Position numbers and translations under genes: made by a program. Below the pieces are notes generated by a model, which did no database searches, was not told the origin of the DNA, and worked only from the letters and a program-made list of their open reading frames with translations. Positions 1-9,700 of a stretch of 64,000 bases of DNA are shown in pieces; position 1 is the stretch's first letter, and the number at the start of each line of letters is the position of its first letter. The DNA lies in contig NZ_JABAID010000002.1 in NCBI RefSeq assembly GCF_012641335.1, positions 124,001-188,000 of the forward strand, read 5' to 3'. The stretch comes from Novosphingobium sp. ERN07. Lineage in GTDB: Bacteria > Pseudomonadota > Alphaproteobacteria > Sphingomonadales > Sphingomonadaceae.

Positions 1-1038
1 TCGCGTGACGATGGCTTCAGGCGAATAGGAACCGTCCTGACCGAACGCGACTTCGCGCATCAGGAAATAACGCAATGGATCGACGCCGAACCGTTCAGCC
101 AGTTCCAGAGGATCGGTAACGTTGCCGAGCGATTTCGATTCCTTCTGCCCCCGGTTGAGCAGGAAGCCATGCCCGAAAACCTGCTTCGGCACGGCAATAC
201 CGGCGCTCATCAGAAAGGCAGGCCAGTACACGGTATGGAACCGAACGATATCCTTGCCAATCAGGTGGAGATTTGCAGGCCAATACTTTGCAAAATCACC
301 ACTCTCATCTGGAAAGCCAAGCCCGGTGAGGTAGTTGGTCAAGGCATCTACCCAGACGTACATCACATGGCCGTCGCTACCGGGAACCTTGATCCCCCAG
401 TCGAAGCTGGTTCGCGAAACCGAAAGGTCGCGCAAGCCGCCTTCGACGAAGCGCATAACCTCGTTCCGGCGGCTGTCCGGCTGAACGAATTCGGGATGCT
501 CCTCATATAGCTTCAGCAGAGGCTCAGCGTATTTCGAAAGGCGGAAGAACCACGATTCCTCGACAGTCCATTCCACTGGTGTGCCGTGTGGAGAAAGCTT
601 CTCGCCCCCTTCCCCGGCCACGAGTTCGCTTTCATCATAAAACGCTTCATCGCGGATTGAATACCAGCCCTCGTAGCGATCAAGATAAAGGTCGCCGCTC
701 GCCTCCATTCGCCGCCACAATTCCTGAACGGATGCATGGTGCCGTTCCTCCGTGGTGCGGATGAAGACGTCATAAGACACATTCAATTCATCACACATCT
801 TTATGAAATACGACGACATTTCATCAGAAAGCTGGCGCGGTGTAACGCCCAGTTCGCGCGCCTTCTGCGCCATCTTCAAGCCATGTTCGTCGGTTCCGGT
901 CTGGAACCGAACGTCACGGCCCATCGCCCGCTGGAACCGCGCAATCACATCAGCGGCAATCGCTTCGTAAGCGTGGCCGATGTGGGGCTTGCCATTGGGA
1001 TAGGAGATGGCGGTGGTGATATAGAAGGGTTCGCCCAT
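1..1038 (-). CDS. metG: Methionyl-tRNA synthetase, N-terminal 346 residues (cut by window edge)
   Basis: Cytoplasmic class I aminoacyl-tRNA synthetase that charges tRNA-Met. The translation from the ATG at 1038 begins [16 protein letters not shown]. It shows the HIGH signature at residues 19-22 and the second catalytic signature as KESKS (about residues 299-303; the usual form is KMSKS). The insert around DEAFYDE lacks the cysteine zinc knuckle, as in the zinc-free short bacterial forms. The gene runs off the left edge, so the anticodon-binding end is missing. It lies 35 bp after holB and is the last visible gene of a six-gene minus-strand run. Function is confident; the start is chosen because family members begin at this Met. 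Confidence 0.95.
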   Translation of the reverse strand, partial: MGEPFYITTAISYPNGKPHIGHAYEAIAADVIARFQRAMGRDVRFQTGTDEHGLKMAQKARELGVTPRQLSDEMSSYFIKMCDELNVSYDVFIRTTEERHHASVQELWRRMEASGDLYLDRYEGWYSIRDEAFYDESELVAGEGGEKLSPHGTPVEWTVEESWFFRLSKYAEPLLKLYEEHPEFVQPDSRRNEVMRFVEGGLRDLSVSRTSFDWGIKVPGSDGHVMYVWVDALTNYLTGLGFPDESGDFAKYWPANLHLIGKDIVRFHTVYWPAFLMSAGIAVPKQVFGHGFLLNRGQKESKSLGNVTDPLELAERFGVDPLRYFLMREVAFGQDGSYSPEAIVTR

Positions 1039-1073
1039 CGGGCCGGTCGCTTTCTTGCAAGGAATCTGCGTGG

Positions 1074-2030
1074 TTATCGCGCGCCTTCCCTAGTCGGCGC
1101 AACCGATGCCAGCAAGGAGCCGATTTCCATCATCAGCATTGCCGGATCAAAATTGTAGATCGGCGCTTCACCGGCCAGCTTTACCAGTCGGGCATGGGTT
1201 TCGGCCAGTCGCAATCGCGCTGGATCATCCGCATGGTCGAGCGCGCGCACCACCGTCATCCGCGCCGCTTCGATGGCGGCACCGATACGCTCGCGATCCG
1301 GCCTCGCGCCAATCGCGCCCGAAAGCGCACCGCGCAGAGCAAGATCACGATCTCCACGCTCGATCAACTTTTCGAATATCGCCTGCGCCCGCCCCAGATC
1401 CTGTTCGGCAAAGGCAAGCGCCGCTCCGGGCGATCCGCCGGATACCGCCAGCGCTGCACGCCGCGTTTCGGCATCGAGTTCCGGCGCGGCAACGTCCAGC
1501 GCTCGCGTCACTTCAGCATCGGTCAGCGGATGAAACCGCACGATCAGGCACCGCGAACGGACCGTGGGCAGCAAGCGCCCCAAGGCATGGACTACAAGCA
1601 GGAAGAACGTGCCCTGCGGCGGTTCTTCCAGACTTTTGAGCAGGGCATTGACCGCGCTTTTCTCCAGCAAATCAGCGGAATCGATGATCACCGCGCGCCG
1701 CGCGCCCAAGGTTGGTCGGGTGGTCAACCGCCGTTGCAAGGCGCGCACCTGATCGACCGAGATGCTGCGTTTCAACTGGTAGGGTTTGCCCTCGTCGCGC
1801 TTCTTGGCCTCGTCGTCGTTCGCGGGCAGGGGCGACAGCGTGAGAATGTCGGGATGTGCGTCTACAGAAGGCTGCATAACGCCCGGCTCGGCCACGAGTT
1901 CAGCCGCCGCCGCCCGCGCGAAACTTGCTTTGCCCAGTCCCTCGCGCCCCGCCAGCAACCAACCGTGGTGCATTCTCGCGCCCTGCATGGCTGATCGCCA
2001 CGCGCGCCACGCCTCATCGTGCCCGATCAT
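1074..2030 (-). CDS. holB: DNA polymerase III delta-prime subunit
   Basis: Clamp-loader subunit of the replicative polymerase, 318 residues, of normal family length. The AAA+ fold is visible: a degenerate P-loop [11 protein letters not shown] near residues 28-38, a VIIDSADLL Walker B-like block, and the [16 protein letters not shown] sensor segment typical of DnaX/HolB. The Lys of the P-loop is present, though delta-prime is generally ATPase-inactive. Its ATG overlaps the tmk stop by 4 bp (ATGA, 2027-2030), so translation is probably coupled. The tmk-holB order is common in many bacteria and supports the call. Confidence 0.93.
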   Translation of the reverse strand: MIGHDEAWRAWRSAMQGARMHHGWLLAGREGLGKASFARAAAAELVAEPGVMQPSVDAHPDILTLSPLPANDDEAKKRDEGKPYQLKRSISVDQVRALQRRLTTRPTLGARRAVIIDSADLLEKSAVNALLKSLEEPPQGTFFLLVVHALGRLLPTVRSRCLIVRFHPLTDAEVTRALDVAAPELDAETRRAALAVSGGSPGAALAFAEQDLGRAQAIFEKLIERGDRDLALRGALSGAIGARPDRERIGAAIEAARMTVVRALDHADDPARLRLAETHARLVKLAGEAPIYNFDPAMLMMEIGSLLASVAPTREGAR

Positions 2031-2668
2031 GGCAGCACTCCTATCAGCGCCGCTATGATCCTCGCATGAACTTCCTCTGGTGCACCTTCGGCATCCACCA
2101 CGGCAAAGCGCTTCGGTTCAGCCTCTGCAAAGCCCCGGAATGCCGCTGCCACCCTTGCGTGATATGCCGCGCCGCGTCCGCCGATCCGATCCGCCGTATC
2201 GCCATCGCGCAGGGCAAGGCGTGCTGCCGAAACCTCTGGCGCAACGGTCAGCAGCACCGTCACATCGGGCAGCAGCCCTTCGCTGCCGATCCGGTGCAGC
2301 GCCATCACCTCGTCGTCCGAAAGCCCGCTTCCACCACCCTGATAGGCGCGGCTGCTGTCCACAAACCGGTCGCACACCACCCACGCCCCGCGCGCCACGG
2401 CGGGGCGTATCAGCTTTTCGACATGATCGGCACGCGCAGCGGCGAAGAGCAGTGCTTCGGCCCTCGCCCCCCAGCCATCGCCTTCGGTGGAAAGCAGCAT
2501 CGCGCGGATCGCTTCGGCACCTGCGGTGCCGCCCGGCTCGCGCGTGGTCACCACTTCAAGCCCCCGCGCCCGCAGCGCTTCGGCCAGCAGCCGCCCTTGC
2601 GTCGATTTGCCGACGCCCTCGCCCCCTTCCAGCGCGATGAAACGTCCCGTCACGGTCTGACCACTCAC
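2027..2668 (-). CDS. tmk: Thymidylate kinase
   Basis: Phosphorylates dTMP to dTDP in the cytoplasm. It has 213 residues, the usual length. The P-loop EGGEGVGKSTQ lies near residue 14, followed by the TREPGGT substrate motif and the CDRFVDSSRAYQGGG (DRY/H-type) segment near residue 100. It overlaps the carboxypeptidase gene by 4 bp (ATGA, 2665-2668) and holB by 4 bp, so it sits in the middle of a translationally coupled operon. thyA lies at the other end of this window, so both ends of dTTP synthesis are represented but not linked. Confidence 0.95.
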   Translation of the reverse strand: MSGQTVTGRFIALEGGEGVGKSTQGRLLAEALRARGLEVVTTREPGGTAGAEAIRAMLLSTEGDGWGARAEALLFAAARADHVEKLIRPAVARGAWVVCDRFVDSSRAYQGGGSGLSDDEVMALHRIGSEGLLPDVTVLLTVAPEVSAARLALRDGDTADRIGGRGAAYHARVAAAFRGFAEAEPKRFAVVDAEGAPEEVHARIIAALIGVLP

Positions 2669-3882
2669 AGGCCAACCATCCCGGCCATGCCATTGCGCAG
2701 CCGGTCAAACATGCCGCCCCGCGCCACGTCAGCCCCGGCAACCAGCGGCTGCGTATGGACCGGTTCGCCCGGCACCCGCACGATCAGGCTGGCCACCGTT
2801 TCACCCTTGGCAATCGGTGCTTTCAACGGTCCCTTGTACCGTACCGAGAGTGAATAGCGCGCCTTCGCTCCGCGTGGCACTGTCACCGTCAGCGCGCGCG
2901 GCGCAACCAATGACACAGCACGCGCCGCGCCGCCCTGCACCGCCGCCCTGCCCACAGCCGTCCCTTTGGCAAAGAGCGGCTGCGCTTCCCACGCGGCAAA
3001 GCCCCACTCGATGAAGTCGCGCGATTGCTTTGCCCGCAGGTTGGGCCGGTCATAGCCGCCCAGCACCATCACCAGCCTGCGTCCGTTGCGCTCTGCCGAT
3101 CCGACAAAGCCATAACCAGCCTCGTTTGTGAAACCCGTCTTCACCCCGTCAGCGCCTTCGACCACGCCGTAGAACGGGTTGTGATTGGGCTGCGTGATGC
3201 CACCCCACGTCATTTCGGCATGGCCATAGAAGCGCCGGTAAAGCTCTGGAAACCGCGTCATCAGCGCGCCGCTAAGCGTGGCGAGATCAGCGGCGGTGAC
3301 ATAGGTCTGGCCTTCGTCCATCCACCCGTTCGGCGTGTTGAAATGGCTGTCGCGCATCCCAAGCTCGGCCGCAGCCTCGTTCATCAGCTTGGTGAACGCG
3401 GGGACCGATCCGACTGCACCTTCGGCCAGTACAACGCAGGCATCGTTGGCCGAAACGGTGACGATCCCTTCGATCAGTTCGGCCACGGTCGGCTGCGCTT
3501 CTGCGGGCAGAAACATCGTGCTGCCCACGTTGCGCCATTGCCGGAAGGTTTCGCGCCGGATCGGGATGCGCTGGTCGAGCCGTAGCTTGCCCTTGGTGAT
3601 TAGATCGAACGCCACATAGCTCGTCATGATCTTGGTGATCGAAGCGGGCACGAACCGGCGGTGCACATCGCGGGCATAGAGTACGCGCCCCGATCCCACA
3701 TCGAGCAGCAGCGCAATCGGTGCATCGATCTGCGGCATAGAAGCCAACACGGCCTGCTGACCCTGAGCAGGCGCAGCCGCCCGCACCGGCATCATCCCTG
3801 CCGTGCCAACCATCAGAATCGCCAAGATTTTCGCGCGCAAATATCGTCCCCGGATAGTCCGGGCCGCCCACGCAGCGCCCAT
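2665..3882 (-). CDS. D-alanyl-D-alanine carboxypeptidase (peptidase S11, PBP5/6 type)
   Basis: Periplasmic penicillin-binding protein that trims the terminal D-Ala of peptidoglycan stem peptides; 405 residues. An N-terminal hydrophobic segment (about residues 17-31) followed by Ala-rich sequence looks like a signal peptide or anchor. Catalytic motifs are complete: SITK at 81-84 (SxxK), SAN at 144-146 (SxN) and KTG at 248-250. A beta-rich C-terminal PBP5-type domain follows (about residues 290-390). It lies 10 bp after rlpA and overlaps tmk by 4 bp. The neighbouring RlpA and lytic transglycosylase make this a cell-wall remodelling cluster. Confidence 0.93.
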   Translation of the reverse strand: MGAAWAARTIRGRYLRAKILAILMVGTAGMMPVRAAAPAQGQQAVLASMPQIDAPIALLLDVGSGRVLYARDVHRRFVPASITKIMTSYVAFDLITKGKLRLDQRIPIRRETFRQWRNVGSTMFLPAEAQPTVAELIEGIVTVSANDACVVLAEGAVGSVPAFTKLMNEAAAELGMRDSHFNTPNGWMDEGQTYVTAADLATLSGALMTRFPELYRRFYGHAEMTWGGITQPNHNPFYGVVEGADGVKTGFTNEAGYGFVGSAERNGRRLVMVLGGYDRPNLRAKQSRDFIEWGFAAWEAQPLFAKGTAVGRAAVQGGAARAVSLVAPRALTVTVPRGAKARYSLSVRYKGPLKAPIAKGETVASLIVRVPGEPVHTQPLVAGADVARGGMFDRLRNGMAGMVGL

Positions 3883-3892
3883 CCGTATCAGA

Positions 3893-4873
3893 TCACGGCG
3901 CGGTTACGACCCGTGCATCGGCATAGCCCGCCGCGCGCACCTTCGCTAGCGCCGCATCGGCTTGTCCACGATCCTTGTGCGGACCCACCCGCACGCGCCA
4001 CAGCTTGCCTGCGGGCGAGGCAACACCGCCCACCGCCTTGGCCGCCGCTTCGGCGCGTGCCTTGTCGGAATAGGCCCCCACTTGCACGAACAGCCCCTTC
4101 GCGGGCGTAGGCGCTACCTTGACAGGCGCTTTCTCGGCCGGATTTTCGACCGGCACTGGTGCAGCCTTTGCCTCAGATGAAACCTTGGGCGTCGGCACTT
4201 TGGGCGGTGGCTTCGGCGGCAAAGGCGCAGCCTTCACTGGCGATTTCTCAACCGGCGCTGCAGGCAGCGTTTTGGCAGCAGGCAGAGTTTCCGGCGCAGG
4301 CTGGCTCGCCACTGCCGCAATTCCCAATTTCCGTCGCAATGCCGAAAGCAGGCCCGTCGGCGTGTCCATCCGCGCTGGCGCACTGGCTCCGCTGCGCAGC
4401 AAAGCGCGCTCTGCTTCGGGAGGATTGACACGGCGCACCCGCACCGGAACCCGTACACCTGCAGGCGCCCCCAATTGCGCCCACGCCCCAGCAGAGAGCG
4501 ACACCAGATCGCCCCCGGTCATCGGTCCGCGCTGCGTCAACCGCACCAGAATCGTCCGGCCTGTTTCCAGCGAAGTCACTTCGACATAACTCGGCAGAGG
4601 CAGCGTGCGATGCGCCCCGCTGATCCCGTCGCCCCCGGCTACGTGTGCATAGCCTACCGAATCATAGTTCAGCGTGTCAGCAGGCGTATAAGTGACCCCG
4701 TCCACCACGAACGGTTCGCCCAGAACCATCGGATAATCACCGGCGGGGCCGCGCTGTGCAGCATCGGAAGGCCCCGAAACCTTTGGGTTTACGGCGGCAT
4801 TTGCGCCGCCACAGGCTGCCAGAAGCAACGTGGCGGCAATCGCGGTCAGGCTAGCGGCTGATCTCATCTGCAA
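3893..4873 (-). CDS. rlpA: RlpA-family septal lipoprotein with SPOR domain
   Basis: Putative endolytic peptidoglycan transglycosylase lipoprotein. The signal peptide ends in a lipobox LLAAC, so the mature protein would start at Cys. A double-psi beta-barrel region with GDGISGAHRTLPLPS and GRTILVRLTQRGP (about residues 75-145) is followed by a long Pro/Ala/Lys-rich linker (about 190-255) and a C-terminal SPOR domain (GLFVQVGAY onward, about 256-324) that would bind denuded glycan at the septum. The start overlaps the end of the upstream transglycosylase gene by 23 bp; the second Met (4867) is an equally good start. The canonical catalytic residues were not individually confirmed. Confidence 0.88.
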   Translation of the reverse strand: MQMRSAASLTAIAATLLLAACGGANAAVNPKVSGPSDAAQRGPAGDYPMVLGEPFVVDGVTYTPADTLNYDSVGYAHVAGGDGISGAHRTLPLPSYVEVTSLETGRTILVRLTQRGPMTGGDLVSLSAGAWAQLGAPAGVRVPVRVRRVNPPEAERALLRSGASAPARMDTPTGLLSALRRKLGIAAVASQPAPETLPAAKTLPAAPVEKSPVKAAPLPPKPPPKVPTPKVSSEAKAAPVPVENPAEKAPVKVAPTPAKGLFVQVGAYSDKARAEAAAKAVGGVASPAGKLWRVRVGPHKDRGQADAALAKVRAAGYADARVVTAP

Positions 4874-5903
4874 GAAGTCCCACGGACAGAGCGTAAAAGT
4901 TCGAGCAGTTGTAATCGAGGATAACCCTATAATTTCCGGTTAGCAGATAGGCCGTCTTCCCTTGCCCATCGGGTTCCAGCAGGCTGGCCATCACATTGTC
5001 GGCAGGCCACGCGCCTGATCTGGGCACAATTCCCAAGGCGCGCCACTCGGCCATCGTCTTCCAGCCGGAATGCCGATCAAACACACGCGGGCAGCGCGGG
5101 CTGACCATCGTCGTGCCCAGACTGCCCCGGTCAAGCCCGGCAGGCACCGAAACTGCCACCCCCCACGGCTGCCCCGTGCGCCATCCCGCATCGCGGAAAT
5201 AGTTGGCAATCGAAGCCAGCGTATCGGTGCGATTGCTCCAGATATCGGCAAAGCCATCGCCATCGCCATCAGCCGCCACGCGCAGATAGACCGATGGCAG
5301 GAACTGCGGATTGCCAAAGGCCCCTGCCCAGCTTCCCACCAGTTTCGATCGCGGCACCCCGCGATCCACCATCTTCATCGCCGCAATGAATTCATCGGCA
5401 AAAAGTTCACGCCGCCGCCCTTCATAGGCCAGCGTGGCCAGCGACCGCGCCAGATCGAAATCGCCGGTATAGCCGCCGTAATCCGTTTCATGGCCCCAGA
5501 TCGCCAGCATCATCTTGGCAGGCACGCCATAGCGCCGCTCGATGGCGTCGACCTGCCCTGCCGCTGCTGCGAGCTGTCGTCGCCCCCGCGCGATTCGCGC
5601 CGCGTCCACATGGCTGCGCCGATAGGGTTCGAAGGCCGGAATTGTCCCCGAAGAAGACCCCGGCTGCGCCCGGTCCAACTGGATCACCCGGCGGTTGAGC
5701 GTCAGCCCCTGCGTCATCGCCGCGATGGTGGATTCGCGCACACCCTCGGCCCGTCCGCGCGCGGCCAGAAGCTGCAGATAGCCCTGAAATCCCTGCTCTT
5801 CGGCGTCTACCTGACCCACTGCAGGCCCAGCAGCAAGCAGCGCCAGAGCCGCAACACCGGCAGACCGCAGCCTGCCCATCCTTCTCAGCAATCCCATCGC
5901 CAT
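4851..5903 (-). CDS. Lytic murein transglycosylase (MltB-like, SLT_2)
   Basis: Secreted enzyme that cleaves peptidoglycan glycan strands to 1,6-anhydroMurNAc products; 350 residues. It has a signal peptide of about 30 residues ending near AVGQ. The catalytic Glu sits in IWGHETDYGGYTG, matching the MltB-family IWG-x-E-(S/T)-x-(Y/F)-G block. The AFGNPQFLPSVYL and DGDGDGFADIWSN segments are also typical. It is the first gene of the minus-strand operon running through rlpA, the carboxypeptidase, tmk, holB and metG. It lacks the PG-binding C-terminal domain found in longer homologues. Confidence 0.9.
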   Translation of the reverse strand: MAMGLLRRMGRLRSAGVAALALLAAGPAVGQVDAEEQGFQGYLQLLAARGRAEGVRESTIAAMTQGLTLNRRVIQLDRAQPGSSSGTIPAFEPYRRSHVDAARIARGRRQLAAAAGQVDAIERRYGVPAKMMLAIWGHETDYGGYTGDFDLARSLATLAYEGRRRELFADEFIAAMKMVDRGVPRSKLVGSWAGAFGNPQFLPSVYLRVAADGDGDGFADIWSNRTDTLASIANYFRDAGWRTGQPWGVAVSVPAGLDRGSLGTTMVSPRCPRVFDRHSGWKTMAEWRALGIVPRSGAWPADNVMASLLEPDGQGKTAYLLTGNYRVILDYNCSNFYALSVGLLADEISR

Positions 5904-6029
5904 TGTCTCGCACGGTTCAGCAACAATGGGAATCCCCTTTGCGTCCGAAGCGGAAAGCGCTAACGGCGAACCGTTCCCCGGCTCCGACCGACGGAACCCG
6001 CCTTTGCGATTCTGATCGCATCGCGGCGC

Positions 6030-6119
6030 GGACAGGTGGCCGAGTGGTTTAAGGCAGCGGTCTTGAAAACCGCCGTGGGTGCAAGCTCACCGTGGGTTCG
6101 AATCCCACCCTGTCCGCCA
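6030..6119 (+). tRNA. tRNA-Ser (anticodon TGA)
   Basis: A 90-nt sequence folds as a class II tRNA. The acceptor GGACAGG pairs with CCTGTCC, the anticodon stem GCGGT/ACCGC encloses loop CTTGAAA (anticodon TGA), a long variable arm follows, then TTCGAAT in the T loop and an encoded CCA end. It lies between the divergent transglycosylase operon and a toxin-antitoxin pair. Confidence 0.97.
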
Positions 6120-6139
6120 ATTTTCGCTTGATAAGCCTA

Positions 6140-6490
6140 TCAAGTCCGGCCCGCACGGGGAGATGCCGCCAGCCCCAGAAACACCATCATCGCCTGATTG
6201 AGCCTGAGCATATCGGCATCGCCTAAACGACCGATCAGCCTGCCCATTTTCGATTTGGGTACGGTGGTGGTCTTGTCCACCATCAGGCGGCAGGGCGATC
6301 GCAACCCGTTGGGTTCGTCTGGTTCTACAAACAGGCGGAACAGCGGTGCTTCGGTGGCGTCGGTCGTGAAGGCGCAGATGGTGATGGAGTCGGTGCCATC
6401 AAAACTGTCGTCCTGAACGATCACCACCGGGCGGGGTTTACCCGCGTAGTCTTTACCGCCCGATACCGTCCAGATTTCTCCGCGCTTCAC
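6140..6490 (-). CDS. PemK/MazF-family endoribonuclease toxin
   Basis: 116-residue protein beginning MKRGEIWTVSGG, with the family signature KPRPVVIVQDD and a later LMVDKTTTVPKSKMGRLIGRL block. MazF/PemK toxins cleave mRNA at short sites and arrest growth when not bound by antitoxin. The ORF starts inside the last codons of the antitoxin gene (4-bp overlap, ATGA at 6487-6490), the usual antitoxin-first arrangement. The pair sits directly behind tRNA-Ser on the opposite strand, a position often used by integrating elements, but no integrase or att repeat was found nearby. Confidence 0.88.
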   Translation of the reverse strand: MKRGEIWTVSGGKDYAGKPRPVVIVQDDSFDGTDSITICAFTTDATEAPLFRLFVEPDEPNGLRSPCRLMVDKTTTVPKSKMGRLIGRLGDADMLRLNQAMMVFLGLAASPRAGRT

Positions 6491-6723
6491 GTATCGTCCC
6501 AGTCGCTCACGGCGTCAATAAAGGCCTGATCGTCTGCCGCAGCGCTGCCGGTTGCCACCGCCACGGATTGGCGATGCGCTTCGGCGCGAAAGGACGCGGC
6601 TCTCACATCCGGCACCCAGATCTGAATGGGACGCAGGCCTTGCGCGCGCAGACGTGCGCGGTGTTCGCCAACCTTGACCCGTGTCGGCTTGGGAGAGGAT
6701 GCCGCTACCATAAGATGCTCCAT
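6487..6723 (-). CDS. MazE-like antitoxin
   Basis: Short, charged 78-residue protein immediately upstream of, and overlapping, the PemK/MazF toxin. The middle part (KVGEHRARLRAQGLRPIQIWVPDV) resembles the antitoxin family with a ribbon-helix-helix-like DNA-binding half, and the acidic C-terminus (AAADDQAFIDAVSDWDD) is of the type that wraps the toxin. The start could also be the internal Met at 6711. Role inferred from size, position and partial family resemblance; such antitoxins normally autorepress the operon. Confidence 0.82.
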   Translation of the reverse strand: MEHLMVAASSPKPTRVKVGEHRARLRAQGLRPIQIWVPDVRAASFRAEAHRQSVAVATGSAAADDQAFIDAVSDWDDT

Positions 6724-6795
6724 GCAGAGTTACATGTAACTACCATATCCCAGCGGCGATGTCAGCGAATTTCGAACACTTATCTGAAACGAATT

Positions 6796-9700
6796 TCACC
6801 CCCACACCCCATCCCAGTCATCCGCAGGCGGCACCTGCAAGGCATGACGTACACGCTGCAGCATCATGGCCGATGGCACATCATCGGGCAGCGCCAAAGC
6901 TGCAGCGGTAAAGGCCTGCTCTGCCCCCACCCAGTCACGCGCGCCAATAAGCCGCATTCCTTCGGCATAGGCGGCAATGCCCTCAGCTTTGAGGTCGGCG
7001 GTATCCACGATCTCGAATATGCGCGTGGGCCGCTTGCGCCCGCGTACCCGAATTAGATCCAGTTCGCGCAAGGGGAACCGGCCCGCGATCTTTGCCGCCG
7101 TGCCATCGCAGACGATGGCGTTCACGCGATAGATCTTGGTCGCGTCCTGCAACCGCGCGGCAAGGTTCACCGTGTCCCCGATCACCGTGTAATCCATGCG
7201 CTTGGGGCTGCCGATGGTGCCAGCCACCACTTCACCGCTGGCAATGCCGATGCCCAGCCGCAGCGGCACCAGCCCGCGCGCAAGCCGCCCCTCGTTCAGC
7301 CGTCGCGTGACCCCGATCATAGCAATCGCGCCGCTCACCGCGTTGGCGCTATCGTCCATGTGCGGCAGCGGCGCGCCGTAAACCGCCATCACCGCATCGC
7401 CCATGTATTTGTCGATCATGCCACTGGTCGATGAAACGGCTTCGAACAGCTCGGTGAAAATCTCGTTGAGCATGTCCACGGTGTCGCGCGGCGTCAGCGT
7501 TTCGGCCAATGTGGTAAAGCTGCGGATATCGGCAAACAGCACGCTGGCGGGAATGGCCGATCCGAAGATCAGATCGTCGCCCCGGTTGAACACTTCCTGC
7601 ACCACTTCCTGCGGCATGAAGCGGCGCATCGTCGATGCCATGCGCTTGCCTTCGGAGATATCGTCGATCAGCACCAGCGTGCCCACCTGCCCCGCTTCGG
7701 CCAGCAGCGGCACAATGCTCACGTTGGCGTCCTTGTCCTGCCCTTCGCTGACAGTCACATGGACATCGATCAGGTTGCGGACCGAACCATCGCGTGAAAC
7801 AGAAGCGATTTCCTGCGCCAGCCACGGATTGGCCGCTGCAAACCGGGCACCAGCGGCTGCGGCATCGGCTTGCGGATCGTTACCCAGCCGCAGCATCTGC
7901 TGTGCCGCCGGGTTGATCTTGCTGATCCGCCCTTCGACGTCCAGCGTCACCACGCCTGCCGACATTGAGTTGAGGATGCTCTCGCTGTAATTGCGCGATG
8001 CCACCACTTCGGCAAACAGTGTGGCGTTCTCGATCGCGATGGCCGATTGCGCCGCAAACGCTGCCATGCGCACTTCATCGTTCTTGGTAAAGCTGCCGCC
8101 GTCCACACGGTTCAGCGCCTGCATCACGCCAATCCGCCGCCCATCGCGCGTCGTGATCGGCATGGAAAGGACCGCCCGTGTCACAAAGCCCGTCTCTGCA
8201 TCCACCGCAGGATTGAAGCGCGCGTCGGCATAAGCATCGGCCACCGCCACAACTTCGCCCGAACGGAACGCCGCCCCCGCCAACCCCTTCCCCGCATCGA
8301 TGCGGATGATCTTCTGTTCAACCCCTTCGGCCACCATCGACCAAAGCTCATCGTGGGCGGCATCGTAAAGATAAAGCGTGGACCGTTCGGTGTGCAGAAT
8401 GCGGCTCGTGGCCTCGACGATCTTCTGCAGCAGGGCTTCCAACTTCATTTCGCCGTTGATCGACGAACTGACTTCCAGCAACTGCTGCAGTTCCTCGTTC
8501 ATCACTTCGCTGGCGTTGATCGTCACCGCCCAGCGTTCGGCCAGCACCACAAGGTGTGAAAACAGCATGATCACCACGCCGAACGCGGTGTAATCGATCC
8601 CCGCAACGCGATTGCCGGGCGCCACGCCGAACGCCACCACCGAAATCATGCTCACGCTGGCAAACATCGCGCCCATGCCGATCAGGAAAGGTACGGCCCC
8701 ATCGCGCCGATGGAAAACCGCACGGAGCAGGATCACGATGATCCATCCCAGCCCCGATGCATGCGCCAGAAAACTGTAGGCAGTTACCTGCGATGTCGTC
8801 AGAATCGTCGAAAAGGCGAAGTTGAACGCCTGAGCCAGCCATACAAGCGTCATCAGGGCAGTCAGTGCCCAAAACACACGCTTCGGACTATCCGCCGGAA
8901 ACAGCGTGTGCGCATAAGCCAGCGCAAAGATCACTGATGCTGTGCCGAACAGGTCCACCAGCGCCAGCATCGCGCGCAACCCAAGGTCGGGCATCAGCAT
9001 CAGCAGCAGGTTGTCGTATCCCAACATCATCGTTGACGGGATGAAGCCGAAGCATCCCAGCGCCACGAACAGCGATACCCGGTCGCTCCGTCGGAACAGG
9101 AAAATCGCAAGGCTGATCGCGCCCAGTACGGTCAGCGCCACCTGAAACAGCATTTCCTGCGCCCAGCGCAAACCACCCCAACTGCGCATCGCTTCCACCG
9201 TGCCCAGCACCGGCGATGCTTCTATGCCATTGCGGCGGTGCAGATAGCTCGCAACATCCACCTGCACGCGAATGTCTGCGCCATTGGCCACCAGCGGTAC
9301 ATCTGTGGACCGCCATTCATAACGTGTGTCCGCCGCATCGCGCCCCACTACGCCCCGTTTGCTCACCAACTGGCCGTTCACCCACACCTGGCTTGCGGCA
9401 AAGATCGTGGGTAGGTGTAGCGTATACGAACCGGGCGGCAGGCCGCGCAAAGTCACGAAATAGCTGGCTGATGCCTGCGCGGGCAACGGCTTCCCGTCCG
9501 GCCCCGGCTGCTTCGCCCACGTTCCCGGCACCGATATCGGAAAAGACCGTCCGGCGTATGGTGCATCGTGCCACACCATCGTCCACTGGCCTTCCAGCCG
9601 CACCGGAACGCGGTCGGGCTGTTGCCCGGCAAAGTCGGCAACGCCTGCGCGCACGCCACCTTGCGGCAGCACCTGCGTCGGACTTATGAAGAATGGCAGG

